Below, piece by piece: positions 11,124 through 22,314 of a stretch of DNA of 64,000 bases. The stretch spans positions 4,998,715 to 5,062,714 of the forward strand of contig CAXIPT010000007.1 in NCBI GenBank assembly GCA_964030475.1, given 5' to 3'. How positions within the stretch are numbered: the first letter of the stretch is position 1; the number at the start of each line of letters is the position of its first letter. The notes under the pieces were generated by a model. That model saw nothing but the letters and a program-made list of their open reading frames with translations, was not told the origin of the DNA and did no database searches. A program made the translations under genes and the position numbers. This DNA is from Tethya wilhelma. Lineage: Eukaryota > Porifera > Demospongiae > Tethyida > Tethyidae.

Positions 11124-12215
11124 TTNAGTGCACAAACATAGGGAGGGATGTCAATGAACATGTTTGCTTGTAAATTAAACTGTACAATACACAAATGCGT
11201 GCAGGTAGCGAGCAGAGAGCTGGCTAAAAAACACACACACATTAACAAACTCTCCATCACGATACATAGTGTTACGGTAGATGGTATTGTGTTAAGTAAA
11301 AGTCCAACATTAATAGCTCACATTAAATACATGTGTACGTAATGCACTGCACAATGCACAAGGCAATATGCTAATGGATGTGTTTATCTGTCCTACACAA
11401 TGCTGTTGTTGCACGAAGAGAGATGGACTTGCAAACATAAACACATTGCTATCCATACATACATACAATTAGCACTGTGATAATGGATGGGCCTAGTACA
11501 GTGATTGATAATATAGGTCATACGTGTCTTTAGACCTGGAATTAGAAAACAGATCTAGTGCAAGCTGTTATACTTCTCTACAGAAAAGAGAAGCCAGTAT
11601 TACTGCTGGAATTGGCATGGCACAATTTGGCTCTGTACCGGACTGGTAGTAGTGATCATGTGTAGCACACACACACACAATGTAAACAACCATTCTGTTT
11701 TTTTGATCAGCCTAAAAAGGATGCCCACACCAAGGGATTTATGTAGCTACATAGATACACAGAATCACTGCCATGAAGCATCCAAGGGAATGAAGCTGAT
11801 CACAATGCAATAATCAAACAATCTTCTAGCTGGGAAACCACACAAAAAAGTTCTTAGACCGTTTGATGTCCATAGAGAAGATATTCATGATCACCTAGCT
11901 AGGGAAAATTTATGCCATATTCATGATCACTGAAGAAAGCATGATGCACAGTCATACACACAATTTGCTAAGTTTCAAGCACTCATTTATTGTTGCATGT
12001 TCTACACTGAGCTCTTTTGAAGCGCCTACCTTCTGAAGTTGGACCAACAAGTGTCTGAAGTTCTCTGTCGTGAAGGAAACGTCCTCCATGTTAGCTACGT
12101 CTTGAGGGTAGCGAATGGAGACGAACACTCGGCCTCTAGCAACCGCTCGAGCGATAGTAGAAGCTCCATCTGTCTGCTCGTGATCGACGCGAGCCTTGCT
12201 GCTTTTGCCACCCAT
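10834..12215 (-). CDS. Small unknown protein with possible N-myristoylation, two exons
   Basis: Proposed exons are 11958-12215 and 10834-11046. The first starts MGGKSSKARV; Gly2 and Ser6 fit the N-myristoylation rule, which is why this ATG is preferred to one at 12302. The donor is read as TGT|GTATGA and the acceptor as ACTCAG|AAATATCC; both are phase 0 and give about 156 residues ending LDPNDCC. I do not recognise the family, and no transmembrane segment is visible. If correct, the product is a small basic protein tethered to membranes by its lipid. The 911-bp intron contains a GT microsatellite and the N at 11126, so an exon could be missing. Confidence 0.5.
11047..11957. repeat. Intron of the small gene, with GT microsatellite and gap
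   Basis: A GT tract occupies about 11058-11120 and ends at the N at 11126. The remainder is AT-rich with no supported exon. Confidence 0.5.
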
Positions 12216-12475
12216 CTCTAGCTCTGCTTTGAATACGGATGCGCAAATGATTTCTGTGCGGCGGCGCACGTGGACCGCACAAATTAACAGGGATTTCCTC
12301 AAATTTCCATATCAATCACATACAGCACTACATGATAGCAGATAGTACACATCACATACACACAGTAGTCTACAAACACCTAAACGTCTAAAATTACTAG
12401 TGGTTATAAAATTGATTCCTCACCAAAATTACAAGCTACAGCTGTACAAGAACAGTACAGTACCCTATCAATTTA

Positions 12476-13675
12476 TCATTTTTCCTGGGCAGGTTCATTG
12501 GGAGCTAGCTCAATTTCAAACTCACGGCCTTCTTGAGCTTTGTATGTTCCAGTCCTTCCATTCTCCCACTTTACACTACATTCAAAAGCTCTTGGCATCT
12601 CACGACCAGTTGGGATTTCAGTGACAGTCCCAACTCCTCCCACACCTCCGTCCTCATCCCCTCCTCTCCAATGAGGACCACGACAAACCAAGTCACCAAC
12701 CTTCAATGATCCTCGAACGTTTATTGTATGAGTTACAGTCTGAGTCACAGGTTTCTGATAAAGAGATTTAGTGGCTGACTGTTTAGATTTTGTAGCTGTG
12801 CGAGTGTGACGACTGGAACTATGTTTAGCTGGTATACCAGCATCAATGGACACTTTAGTGGTAAATCTTCCACAATATGGAGGCCTATATGAAAGAGACC
12901 ACACCCCATCACCATGGTAACAGATAGTATATGTGATGGGAGGGCCTCCAGCTGAGCCTGAGGTGATGGAGATTGACGGAATTATGATGCAGTTGGGTTT
13001 TGGATTGGTACCATTAATATCAATGATGTAATGAATCGTTTCACCTAAAACAAAGGATTTTTCAGCAACAACTTTACGACCACCAAAGAGCTGCGGATCT
13101 GGCACATGTTGTCGTTGACCAAATTGTTGACTAAATTGTTGACTAAATTGTTGACCAATAAATTGTTGACCAAATTGTAATTGCTGAGCAGGTGCAGGTA
13201 CAAAGTTGACAGCTGTCTGAGTGGCTTGAGGTTGAGGTCTTTCTGCTCTCATTGAAACAGAGAGAGAAGATTCTGGTTCAAGAATACCAGCTTCTGACAA
13301 CTTAAGTTCTGTTTCAGCAAACGTATTCGGTACTGAAATCTCTCTGATATCACTGGCATTCCAAGTGGTACATTGTAAGCTGTTGAGACGAGAAGTTGTC
13401 TCACCTTGCATTGCCAACATCACCTTATCACTCGGACAGGCGCAAAGACGTTCGGCATAGCGTACAGCACTCGATAGATTGGCCAACATTGTCTCAACAT
13501 GTTGCTTCTGGGCCCAGATCTGTTTCAAGTCTGCTTCTTTTGATCCCTGCTCAATGCTCAGTAGCTCAGCTTGTCGAGTTTTGAGAGCTTCGATGTAGGA
13601 ATTGAAAGCTGCTGTGATTTCATTTTCAATTGTGGTAGCATGTGCATTTCGAGATGTCTCCAAGTCTTTAAGGAA
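12476..13675 (-). CDS. TRIM-like protein, subfamily A, N-terminus lost in gap
   Basis: The frame runs from the N at 13676 to a stop at 12476 (about 399 codons). It begins inside the coiled coil (KDLETSRNAHA...), and the RING and B-boxes present in the neighbours are absent because the contig ends there. Remaining parts are the coiled coil, a Gln/Phe-rich linker with repeated 'QFGQQF' and 'QQFSQQ' words, an Ig/filamin-like fold (FVLGETIHYIIDI ... GVWSLSYRPPYCGRFTT) and a C-terminal MIB/HERC2-like module (VGDLVCRGPHWRGGDEDGG ... VKWENGRTGTY). The repeated Gln-rich linker is unique to this copy. It is likely an intact gene in life. Role as in the full-length neighbour at 13902-15764. Confidence 0.8.
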   Translation of the reverse strand, partial: FLKDLETSRNAHATTIENEITAAFNSYIEALKTRQAELLSIEQGSKEADLKQIWAQKQHVETMLANLSSAVRYAERLCACPSDKVMLAMQGETTSRLNSLQCTTWNASDIREISVPNTFAETELKLSEAGILEPESSLSVSMRAERPQPQATQTAVNFVPAPAQQLQFGQQFIGQQFSQQFSQQFGQRQHVPDPQLFGGRKVVAEKSFVLGETIHYIIDINGTNPKPNCIIIPSISITSGSAGGPPITYTICYHGDGVWSLSYRPPYCGRFTTKVSIDAGIPAKHSSSRHTRTATKSKQSATKSLYQKPVTQTVTHTINVRGSLKVGDLVCRGPHWRGGDEDGGVGGVGTVTEIPTGREMPRAFECSVKWENGRTGTYKAQEGREFEIELAPNEPAQEK

Positions 13676-13901
13676 NAGCTATAACAATAACATTCAAATT
13701 TGAAATAAGAAATTTTAAATTAAATTATAGTAGTTACATTGATTGTGCTGAGTTCATGCATATAATTATCCGCGCGTTGGTCAAATCACGGTATATACAT
13801 GGTCAGATCACACAATAACAAACTATATTTTATCACAAAGACAACAGATAAGACAAACTTACACATCACATAGCAGAGCTCATTCAATAATTCTACCCGA
13901 G

Positions 13902-15764
13902 CTAGAGAGGTTCATTGGGAGCAAGCTCAATTTCAAACTCACAGCCTTCTTGAGCTTTGTACGTTCCAGTCTTTCCATTCTCCCACTTTATGATAAACTT
14001 CAACACTTTTGACATCTCACGATTTATAATTTCAGCAACAGTCCCAACTCCTCCCACACCTCCATCCTCATCCCCTCCTTTCCAATGAGGACCACGACAA
14101 ACCAAGTCACCAACCTTCAACGTACCTCGAACGTTTATTGTATGAGTTACAGTCCGAGTCGTGGGTTTCTGAGGAACTTGATAAGGCGGAGCCCCAAGAG
14201 TTTGAGGAGAATATATATTTTTGGATTTGCGAATGGGAAAGCCAGACACAGCATTCTGTTTATGTTGACAAGTATCAATTGATGCTTCAGTGGTAAATCT
14301 ACCACAATACGGAGGCCTATAGGAAAGAGACCACACTCTATCACCATGGTAATGGATAGCATATGTGATGGGATGGCTGCCTGTTGAGCCTGTGTGGCTA
14401 TGAATGGAGATGGATGGAATTACGCACCAGTTGCCTTCTACATTTTGTTTGTGAACAATGATAATGTAATGCATTGTTTCACCTAGAACAAAGGATTGTT
14501 CAGTAGAAGTGGTTGTCATACAATGACTATCGTACAGGCGTCTGGATGCTACTTGAGATTGAGTCATCACTGGTGCAAAGTTAGGAGTTGCTCCAGGTCT
14601 TTCTGCTCTCATGAAAATAGAGAAAGATGAATCTGGTTCTAGCAGACCAGCTTCAGATAAATTTAGCTCTGTTTCAGCAAACGTATTGGGTATTGAAATC
14701 TCTTGCATATCACTGGCATTCCAAGTGGTACATTGTAAGCTGTTGAGACGAGAAGTTGCTTCACCTTGCATTGCCAGCATCACCTTATCACTTGGACAGG
14801 CACAAAGACGTTCGGCATAGCGTACAGCACTCGATAGATTGGCCAACGTTGTCTCAACATGTTGCTTCTGTGCCCAGATCTGCTTCAAGTCTGCTTCTTT
14901 TGATCCCTGCTCAATGCTCAGTAGCTCAGCTTGACGAGTTTTGAGAGCTTCAATGTAGGAATTGAAAGCTGCTGTGATTTCGTTTTCAATCGCGGTAGCG
15001 TGTGCATTTCGAGATGTCTCCAAGTCTTTAAGGAAAGTGAGGTGGGCTTGAAACTCTTTCTGTTTAGCTTTCAGACGAGCGATGGTGGTTTCAATTCCCT
15101 GCTGTACCTGAGGTCGAAGTTCATTGATGAAGCCACATTCGTGACTGCGATGGGTTACAATGGCGCAATCACGACATACCACTTTCTGGCATGTTTTACA
15201 GTAGAGTTTCAACACTTCACCAGAGTGCAGAGTGCAGTAGGATGGGAGCTCTGCAGTAGCTGCCAATTTGTCAACTTGGTCTATTTCACTGAGAGGGGTG
15301 TACTTGTGATCACGAAAGTCTACGAGTCGTTTGTGTGCCTTATGACAAAACTCGCAAAGAAATTTCCCACATGTTGAACAGAAACTTGTGGCTGGATCAT
15401 CCTCAGTACACATGGTACACTGTTGTTCTGTCTTCAATTTTTTGCTTTGAGGCTTTTCATCCTGTATCTTTACTTGGTGAACTTTAATAGCATTGGCTAG
15501 GACTTGGTCTTGGGGGAATCCAACAGCTCCTTCATATGGGATGGCATATTCAACACGACACTGGGGACAAGAAAGTTTTGAGGTTGATTTCTTGACTGAT
15601 TCTGAGAGAATAGTATCCAGACAGCCTTTGCAGTAGGAGTGCAAACAGGGGAGCAATCTTGGATCTTTTTTGAGGCTTAGACAAATGGCGCAGAACATAT
15701 CATCTTCATTTCTCTTAGTTTGAGATGTTTGATTTAGAGCGCTACTGCTAGAACATGAAGCCAT
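13902..15764 (-). CDS. TRIM/RBCC E3 ligase-like protein with filamin-like and MIB/HERC2 ends
   Basis: A single exon of 620 codons. The RING finger is C25-C69 (CAIC..CLHSYCKGC..CPQC). Two B-boxes lie at 116-153 (CTMC..C..C..CEFC) and 177-208 (CTLH..CKTC..CRDC..H). A coiled coil spans about 215-330, an Ig/filamin-like domain about 430-520, and 560-620 matches the MIB/HERC2 pattern (GDLVCRGPHWKGGDEDGGVGGVGTV ... KWENGKTGTYKA). RING and RBCC proteins of this type are ubiquitin E3 ligases that dimerise through the coiled coil; MIB/HERC2 modules bind substrates in Mind bomb and HERC2. It is presumably cytosolic. It belongs to a seven-gene tandem array; substrates and any immune role are unknown. 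Confidence 0.88.
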   Translation of the reverse strand: MASCSSSSALNQTSQTKRNEDDMFCAICLSLKKDPRLLPCLHSYCKGCLDTILSESVKKSTSKLSCPQCRVEYAIPYEGAVGFPQDQVLANAIKVHQVKIQDEKPQSKKLKTEQQCTMCTEDDPATSFCSTCGKFLCEFCHKAHKRLVDFRDHKYTPLSEIDQVDKLAATAELPSYCTLHSGEVLKLYCKTCQKVVCRDCAIVTHRSHECGFINELRPQVQQGIETTIARLKAKQKEFQAHLTFLKDLETSRNAHATAIENEITAAFNSYIEALKTRQAELLSIEQGSKEADLKQIWAQKQHVETTLANLSSAVRYAERLCACPSDKVMLAMQGEATSRLNSLQCTTWNASDMQEISIPNTFAETELNLSEAGLLEPDSSFSIFMRAERPGATPNFAPVMTQSQVASRRLYDSHCMTTTSTEQSFVLGETMHYIIIVHKQNVEGNWCVIPSISIHSHTGSTGSHPITYAIHYHGDRVWSLSYRPPYCGRFTTEASIDTCQHKQNAVSGFPIRKSKNIYSPQTLGAPPYQVPQKPTTRTVTHTINVRGTLKVGDLVCRGPHWKGGDEDGGVGGVGTVAEIINREMSKVLKFIIKWENGKTGTYKAQEGCEFEIELAPNEPL

Positions 15765-15806
15765 CTTGTCTTCTCATCATCTCAGGGACAGACTCATCAT
15801 AAGTGT

Positions 15807-15818
15807 TGCGCATGCTCA
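15807..15818. promoter_or_regulatory. NRF1-like palindrome upstream of TRIM gene 13902-15764
   Basis: TGCGCATGCTCA, one mismatch from the NRF1-type consensus YGCGCAYGCGCR, 43 bp before the start codon. Confidence 0.5.
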
Positions 15819-15915
15819 CATAATTGTATGGAAGTGAACTTTACATGTAACAAACCACAACAATGTAAGGACTATTGTACACATGTATACTAGTACAAGC
15901 ATGGGGTCACAATAG

Positions 15916-17847
15916 CTATATAGCATTAGAATTTCCAAGAGGAATTATATCAATTTCAAAAAGCTGCTTCATTTCATCAAATTGATACACTCCTGACTGG
16001 CCTGTCTTTGTCCAAGTGACACCCACTGCAGAAAACATTAATAGTAAGATTATATTATAGTGTCATTAAGGCATGATGTATTCAGTGATTGTGCAATACT
16101 GAAACATACCATCATAAGTAGTTTGCTGACAACCACGACTATAGCCATAATTGTAATATTGCGTATGTGGCTGCCTTAGTAGTAGATCACAAGATGTGAC
16201 AGTTCCCTCACTGCCAGCCCCTCCATCAACTTCTCCAGAATTCCAGTTTGGTCCTCGGCGAACTCTGCTACCCACTTTTAGAGGACCTGATACTTGAAAA
16301 CAGTACAAGTTTCCAACATGTTCAGAGCTGACAGTGTACTGGCCACTTCGAGTAGGCAAAATTTCTAGCGTCCATTCTCCTTTCTTCACATAGCTGATGG
16401 TATAGCTCTTAGATTTGTCATCATAAGTTCTTGGCGTGGTGATCGCAATAGGAGGTCTAAAACGAAAAAAAAGTTGTGTAGGAGAGTTTGACTGTACAGT
16501 CAGAACAATTTTATCTCCTAAATTGTATGTACGGTCATATGTAGGCTCAGTGAAATATTCCTCTTCTGACGAATATTCCTCCTTCGAGCAACTATCCATC
16601 TCATTAGCATAGTTATCCTTCGACATCAAACCAGTACCGTCTTTTTCAAACACAGATACCTTGACAAGCTCATCAGGGATCTCATTCAGATGACCGCTTG
16701 TTTCAATTAGTGGATCTTTTGTTTGGAAAGCATAAGGTGTAGACAGCTTCATTTGAGTCACATCCCACTGTGCTAACTGGAGGCTGTCAAACTGAGCAGT
16801 AGCTTCACTCTGCATTGCTAGCATTGCTGTATCACTGCTACAGTCACACAAACGATCAGCATATTGTAGAGCACTGGCAATACCTGAGAGTGTAGTTTCA
16901 ACAAACTCCTTCTGGGCCCAGATTTGTTTCATGTCTGTTTGCTTGGAATCCTGCACCTTTTGGAGGAGTTCATTGCGTTTAGCTTCCATTCGTTTGATGT
17001 ATCCATTAAAAGTGGTTGTGATGCTATTTTCAAGGTCAGTGCTGTATTCTTCATAATCCTTTTCAGCAGTTTGGATTAGTTCTTTGTGTTCTTCAAAATC
17101 CATTTGTTTTTGCTTTAATGCAGTGCATACTTTTGTAACTTCTTCTTGAACAACAGGTCGAAGGTCACTATTGAAGCCATACTCATGACTGCGATGATCA
17201 ACAATGGTACAATCACGACATATCAACTTTTTGCATGTCTTACAGTAGACCTTCAGCACCTCACCAGCATGTAATCGACAGTAAAGTGGCTTATCTATGA
17301 CTAGAATATCTTGAGGGCCTAATTCATGTAGAGAAGTGACCTTATGACTCTGAAAATTTAGTAGGCGTTTGTGAGCTTCATGGCAAAAGTCACAGAGATA
17401 GCTACCACAAGTAGTACAGTAGCTGGTGGCTGGATCATTGTTTACACACATTGTACATTGCTTTGGTTTTATATCAGAGGATCCCGATGATTTTACACCA
17501 GTCTTCAAAACATGAGTTTGGACTTCATCTGCCAAAGCTTGATCTGGTGGAAAACCAGCCACACCATCTTCAGGGAGAAAATGATCTTTTCGGCACTGGG
17601 GACAAGTCAGTGTCTTTTTGGACTTATCCTTAGATTTTCTCAATATACCTTCCAGACACTTCAGGCAGTAGGAATGGAGGCAAGGTAGAAGAAGGGGGTC
17701 TTGATAGAGATCAAGGCAAATGGAACATTTTAGGTCCTTTTCAGTTCGTCTATTTTCTGGTGTTCTCTTCTCTCCTTTACAAGGAAGTTTATGGCCTTTC
17801 TTCGAAGCTTTCTTCTCGGCTTTTTTGGAGCAACCTAACGAGGCCAT
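15916..17847 (-). CDS. TRIM-like E3 ligase, subfamily B (two exons)
   Basis: Exons are 16110-17847 and 15916-16025. The 84-bp intron has donor GATG|GTATGT and acceptor CTGCAG|TGGGTG; without splicing the frame ends early at 16066 and loses the last strands of the MIB/HERC2-like module. The spliced C-terminus reads VGVTWTKTGQSGVYQF...FEIDIIPLGNSNAI. A basic N-terminus precedes a RING (CSICLDLYQDPLLLPCLHSYCLKC ... CPQC), B-box 1 (CTMCVNNDPATSYC), B-box 2 (CRLHAGEVLKVYC), the coiled coil, an acidic linker (EEYSSEEEYF), an Ig/filamin-like domain and the MIB/HERC2-like end (RRGPNWNSGEVDGGAGSEGTV). Ubiquitin ligase activity is inferred from the RING. Confidence 0.85.
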
Positions 17848-17871
17848 GAGGTTACACTGAAGTGGAAGTAC

Positions 17872-17883
17872 TGCGCACGCGTA
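17872..17883. promoter_or_regulatory. NRF1-like palindrome upstream of TRIM gene 15916-17847
   Basis: TGCGCACGCGTA, 25 bp before the start codon; a near-consensus NRF1-type site. Confidence 0.5.
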
Positions 17884-18159
17884 GAACTAATAAGCAACAA
17901 AATTAATTATTACGATTAAAAAAAGCACCGCACAATCAAATTATACAAATTATAGAATAGTCTACATCACAGGTCCCAACTCAATCACCTTCAGGAGACT
18001 CCAGATGAAATAAAGCTACAAAATGGGGACTGTGGTATCTAAATAATTATGATACCACAGCAATGTTCTGTGGTGCACATGCATATGGTCAAAGTACGCG
18101 CCTAGTTAATTCCCAATTATGGATAATTTAATTATACTGAGAAATTGATAGGTACTCCT

Positions 18160-20133
18160 CTAACCTAGGTTTCTAGTTTTTAACTCAAATGGGACCAATT
18201 CAACTTCAAAACATCCTACTTGAGCTTTGTATTCTCCAATTCGACCATTCTCCCATTTCACGGTAAGCTGTACTGAAATCTCTGCATAAACTTTGGCAGA
18301 ATGCCGAGGACGAGCATGTGACTTAGCAGGATTGTGTTTGAACTGTTGTTCAATGATCTGGTTGACTTCAGTAACAGTCCCAACTCCTCCCACACCTCCA
18401 TCCTCATCCCCTCCTTTCCAATGAGGACCACGACGAACCAAGTCACCAACCTGAAATGAGCCAGTCACTCTTGCTTTTTGATAAGCTGTGCATTTTCGTG
18501 AGTAGTTTTTTTGGTCATTCGGAGAACTTTTCATTGCATTACGTATCGAATATCCTGAATATGTCAGTACTTTCTTGGAGGTACTCTCATGCCTAGTATT
18601 AATGCTAACAGTTGTAGTGAACTCACCAGGATACGGAGGTGTGTAAGTCAGAGACCACATGCCATCACCGTGATATCGAAGATTATATGAAATATAGTGG
18701 TCTTTGGACGAATTCGTGACAGTCACTGATGGAACGGTAAGACAATCGTTCTTTGAGCTGTTGACTTCGATAACATAGCACACTTCATTTCTAAGTGTGT
18801 AATGAGTACGTTTTGTCAAAATATCAGACACAGACTCCCCTCCACCTGATCCTCCATGGATAATATTTTCATGTTCTTGACATGTTGCTAAGTACATGTC
18901 CATTTCACGCTGCTCAGGAGTCTCACGTAGTGCAATTTGCTTATATCCTTCAAATGCATGAGAGCCTAAAAAAAACTTTTCCACTCTCATAGATAAAGAA
19001 ACGGATTGTGGTTCTAGCAGACCAGTATCTGACAAATTAAGCTTTGTTTCGGTAAATGTACTAGGTACTGAAATCTCTTGGATATCACTGGCATTCCAAG
19101 TGGTACATTGTAAGCTGTTGAGACGAGAAGTTGTCTCGCCTTGCATTGCCAACATCACCTTATCACTTGGACAGGCACAAAGACGTTCGGCATAGCGTAC
19201 AGCACTCGATAGATTGGCCAACATTGTCTCAACATGTTGCTTCTCTGCCCAGATCTGCTTCAAGTCTGCTTCTTTTGATCCCTGTTCAATGCTCAGTAGC
19301 TCAGCTTGGCAAGTTTTGAGAGCTTCGATGTAGGAATTGAAAGCTCTTGTAATTTCATTTTCAATTGCGCTAGCGTGTGCATTTCGGGACGTCTCCAAAT
19401 CTTTAAGAAAAGTGAGGTGGGCTTGAAACTCTTTCTGTTTAGCTTTCAGACGAGTGATGGTGGTTTCAATTCCTTGTTGTACCTGAGGTCGAAGTTCATT
19501 GATGAAGCCATATTCATGATTGCGATGGGTTACAATGGTGCAATCACGACAGATCACTTTCTGGCATGTTCTACAATAAAGTTTCAACACTTCCCCAGAG
19601 TGCAGAGTACAGTAGGACGGAAGCTCGGCAGTAGCTGCCAATTTGTCAACTTGGTCTATTTCACTGAGAGGGGTGTACTTGTGATCACAAAAGTCAACGA
19701 GTCGTTTGTGCGCCTTATGACAAAAATCGCAAAGAAATTTCCCACATGTTGAACAGAAGCTTGTGGCTGGATCATCCTCAGTACACATGGTACACTGTCG
19801 TACTGTCTTTGTCTCTTTGGTTTGAGACTGTTCACCTTGTGTCTTTGCTACGTGAACTTTAATAGCATTGGCTAGGACTTGGTCTTGGGGGAATCCAGTA
19901 GCTCCTTCACGTGGTATGGCATGTTCAACACGACACTGAGGACAAGAAAGAGTGGTTGATTTTCTGACTGGTTTTGAGAGAATAGTATCCAGGCAGCCTT
20001 TGCAGTAGGAGTGCAGACAGGGAAGCAATCTTGGATCTTTCTTGAGGCTTAGACAAATGGTGCAGCGCATATCATCTTCATTTTGATTTTCCTTGGCCTT
20101 CAATGGCTTGGCAGATTGAATACACGTGGCCAT
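18160..20133 (-). CDS. TRIM-like E3 ligase, subfamily A
   Basis: A single exon of 657 codons starting MATCIQSAKPLK. The layout matches 13902-15764: RING (CTICLSLKKDPRLLPCLHSYC), two B-boxes (CTMCTEDDPATSFC; CTLHSGEVLKLYC), coiled coil, Ig/filamin-like domain (YVIEVNSSKNDC ... GMWSLTYTPPYPGEFTT) and MIB/HERC2-like end. The last module carries an insertion of about 30 residues rich in His, Arg and Lys between the DEDGGVGGVGTV core and the KWENGRIGEY strand, making it the longest member. The RING-to-coiled-coil half is nearly identical to the other A copies, while the linker between coiled coil and filamin differs. This fits a conserved catalytic half with a faster-changing substrate half. Confidence 0.87.
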   Translation of the reverse strand: MATCIQSAKPLKAKENQNEDDMRCTICLSLKKDPRLLPCLHSYCKGCLDTILSKPVRKSTTLSCPQCRVEHAIPREGATGFPQDQVLANAIKVHVAKTQGEQSQTKETKTVRQCTMCTEDDPATSFCSTCGKFLCDFCHKAHKRLVDFCDHKYTPLSEIDQVDKLAATAELPSYCTLHSGEVLKLYCRTCQKVICRDCTIVTHRNHEYGFINELRPQVQQGIETTITRLKAKQKEFQAHLTFLKDLETSRNAHASAIENEITRAFNSYIEALKTCQAELLSIEQGSKEADLKQIWAEKQHVETMLANLSSAVRYAERLCACPSDKVMLAMQGETTSRLNSLQCTTWNASDIQEISVPSTFTETKLNLSDTGLLEPQSVSLSMRVEKFFLGSHAFEGYKQIALRETPEQREMDMYLATCQEHENIIHGGSGGGESVSDILTKRTHYTLRNEVCYVIEVNSSKNDCLTVPSVTVTNSSKDHYISYNLRYHGDGMWSLTYTPPYPGEFTTTVSINTRHESTSKKVLTYSGYSIRNAMKSSPNDQKNYSRKCTAYQKARVTGSFQVGDLVRRGPHWKGGDEDGGVGGVGTVTEVNQIIEQQFKHNPAKSHARPRHSAKVYAEISVQLTVKWENGRIGEYKAQVGCFEVELVPFELKTRNLG

Positions 20134-20157
20134 CTTGATTGGGAGTTACTTAAACAC

Positions 20158-20169
20158 TGCGCATGCGCG
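20158..20169. promoter_or_regulatory. NRF1-like palindrome upstream of TRIM gene 18160-20133
   Basis: TGCGCATGCGCG, an essentially perfect NRF1-type site 25 bp before the start codon. Confidence 0.55.
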
Positions 20170-20270
20170 TGGACTTGACGCAAAATTTGCTAGACCGACC
20201 GTAAAGTATAGTGAAACAATCAGAAAAACATCTTAGCCTAATTTAAGACCAACATGCACATAACTACAAC

Positions 20271-22259
20271 TTAACCAAGAGAAATTAATTCTATTTCAAA
20301 AATTTGCTGTTGTTCATTAAACACATACACTCCTGTCCGACAAGTCTTACTCCATTCGACAAGAACTACATAAGAAAACAAAAAGATCGCATTAATTATT
20401 GTTATTACTAAAATGCATCTACAACATGATCTACCTTGGAAATTGTTGCCAGGATATCCAGAAAGTGGTACACCATAAAAACCACCTTGATGTTGATATT
20501 GATATTGTGGAGGCTGTGATGCGGCCAATCCAGTTCCTAGGACAGTTCCCTCACTACCCACACCTCCATCTTCATCACCTGATTTCCAATTGGGACCTCG
20601 ACGAACTCGGCTGCCAACTTTCATTAGTGGGCCTGATACTTGGAATGAGTATAGTTGCTGAGAACCATATGGTGCGGGCGTGGCTTGTTGCTTGGAACTG
20701 TAGCTCACAATGTACAGGCCACTTTGAGTTGGTAGAATTTCTAAAGTCCATTCTCCTTTCTTTACGTAACTGATAGTATAGCTCTTGAATTCAGCTTGTT
20801 GGGTACCACCAAGCTGATAGTTACTACAATTCCTGATGACAGACACAGGAGGACTAAAGCAAGGAGTGTAGTTTGACTGTACAGTCAAAACAATCTTGTC
20901 TCCCAAAGCTATTGTCTCACATGACATTGTGTGTTGGTAATTGTACACAGGCTCACCAAATAAGCCCTGTCTCTGTCCTGCCTGGCTTTGTAAACTAGAG
21001 CCTTTTTTGATCACAGAAATTCTGACTAATCCACCAGAAATCTCATTCAGTTGGCCGCTTAATTCAATTTGTGGATTATTCTTTTGGAAGATCCATGGTG
21101 TTGACAGCTGGAGTTTTGCTGTATCCCACTGTGATGCCTTGAGCTTGTCAAAGTGAGCAGTAGCCTCACTGTGCATGGCCAACATTACTGTATTGCTTGT
21201 ACATCCACACAGACGATTGGCATACTGCAGAGCACTGGTTATGCCGGAGAGTGTAGTTTCAATGAACTCTTTCTGGGCCCAGATTTGTTTCATGTTTACT
21301 TGTTTGGAATCCTGCACCTTTTGGAGTAGTTCATCTCGACGAGCTTCCATCCGTTTAATGTACCCATTGAATGTAGCTGTGATGTCATTTTCAAGACTAG
21401 TCGTGTATTCTTCGTACTCCTTTTCAGCCATTAGAACTAATGTCTTGTGCTGCTCAAAATTCTCTTGTTTTTGCTTTAGTGCAGTAGATGTGCTGCTAAC
21501 TTCTTTCTGAACAACAGGTCGAAGGTCACTATTGAAGCCATATTCATGACTACGATGATCAACAATGGTGCAATCACGACATATCAACCTGTTGCATGTC
21601 TTACAGTAGAGCTTCAGCACCTCACCAGCATGTGATCGACAGTGAAGTGGCTTTTCCATTGCAAGAATATCATGTGGGTTTAATTCACTCAGAGAAGTGA
21701 CCTTGTGACTTCGAAAATCAACTTGGCGCTTGTGAGCTTTGTGGCAAAAGTCACAGAGATATTTACCACAAGTAGCACAGTAGCTTTTGGCAGGATCATC
21801 TTCTGTACACATTGTACATTGATTTGGTTTTATGTCAGAAGATGACTTTACACCGGTTTTCAAAGCATGTGCTTGGACTTCATTGGCCAAAGCTTGATCT
21901 GATGGAAAACCAGACACACCACCTTCAGGGAGAGAATGACTCACACAACACTGAGGACAAGTCAAGGATTGAACTCCTTTTGACAGTTTCCCTTTTATTT
22001 TTTTAGTAGCTTTTCTTACGGCAATACCTTCCAGACACTTCTGGCAGTAGGAATGGAGGCAAGGTAGGAGAAGGGGGTCTTGGTAGAGATCAAGGCAAAC
22101 AGAACATTTTAGGTCTGCTTCACTCCGCTTTTCTGGTGTTATTTTCCCGTCTTCAGAAAAAAATTCTCCCGTAACTAGTTGGCCAGAGAAGGACTGATGT
22201 GAATCTCGCCTCGGTAAATGCCTAGGCCTAGGAGGACCAAGATACTACGATGAGGCCAT
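20271..22259 (-). CDS. TRIM-like E3 ligase, subfamily B, with stop at codon 5
   Basis: The domain order is the same as 15916-17847: RING (CSVCLDLYQDPLLLPCLHSYC ... CPQCC), B-box 1, B-box 2 (CRSHAGEVLKLYC), coiled coil, Ig/filamin-like domain and MIB/HERC2-like end. The last intron (20366-20434, donor CAAG|GTAGAT, acceptor ATGTAG|TT) is 69 bp and has no in-frame stop, so the frame also stays open unspliced. At the 5' end the only matching ATG (22257-22259, MASS) is followed by TAG at 22245-22247 in the RING frame, and no other in-frame ATG precedes the RING. Either a 5' intron removes the stop, or the copy is disabled, or there is a base error. A GTAGTA donor-like site overlaps the stop, but no good acceptor in the right phase is visible. 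Confidence 0.75.
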
Positions 22260-22314
22260 GTTTGAGGCAGCACTGCTGCTTTCTTCCTTATAAAGTACGT
22301 TACTGAAGTGCCAC

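Noticed and set aside
14931..15377. Plus-strand 148-codon frame, also seen at 19306-19752
   Set aside because: It is antisense to the B-box and coiled-coil region of two TRIM paralogues. Its recurrence is explained by their similarity.
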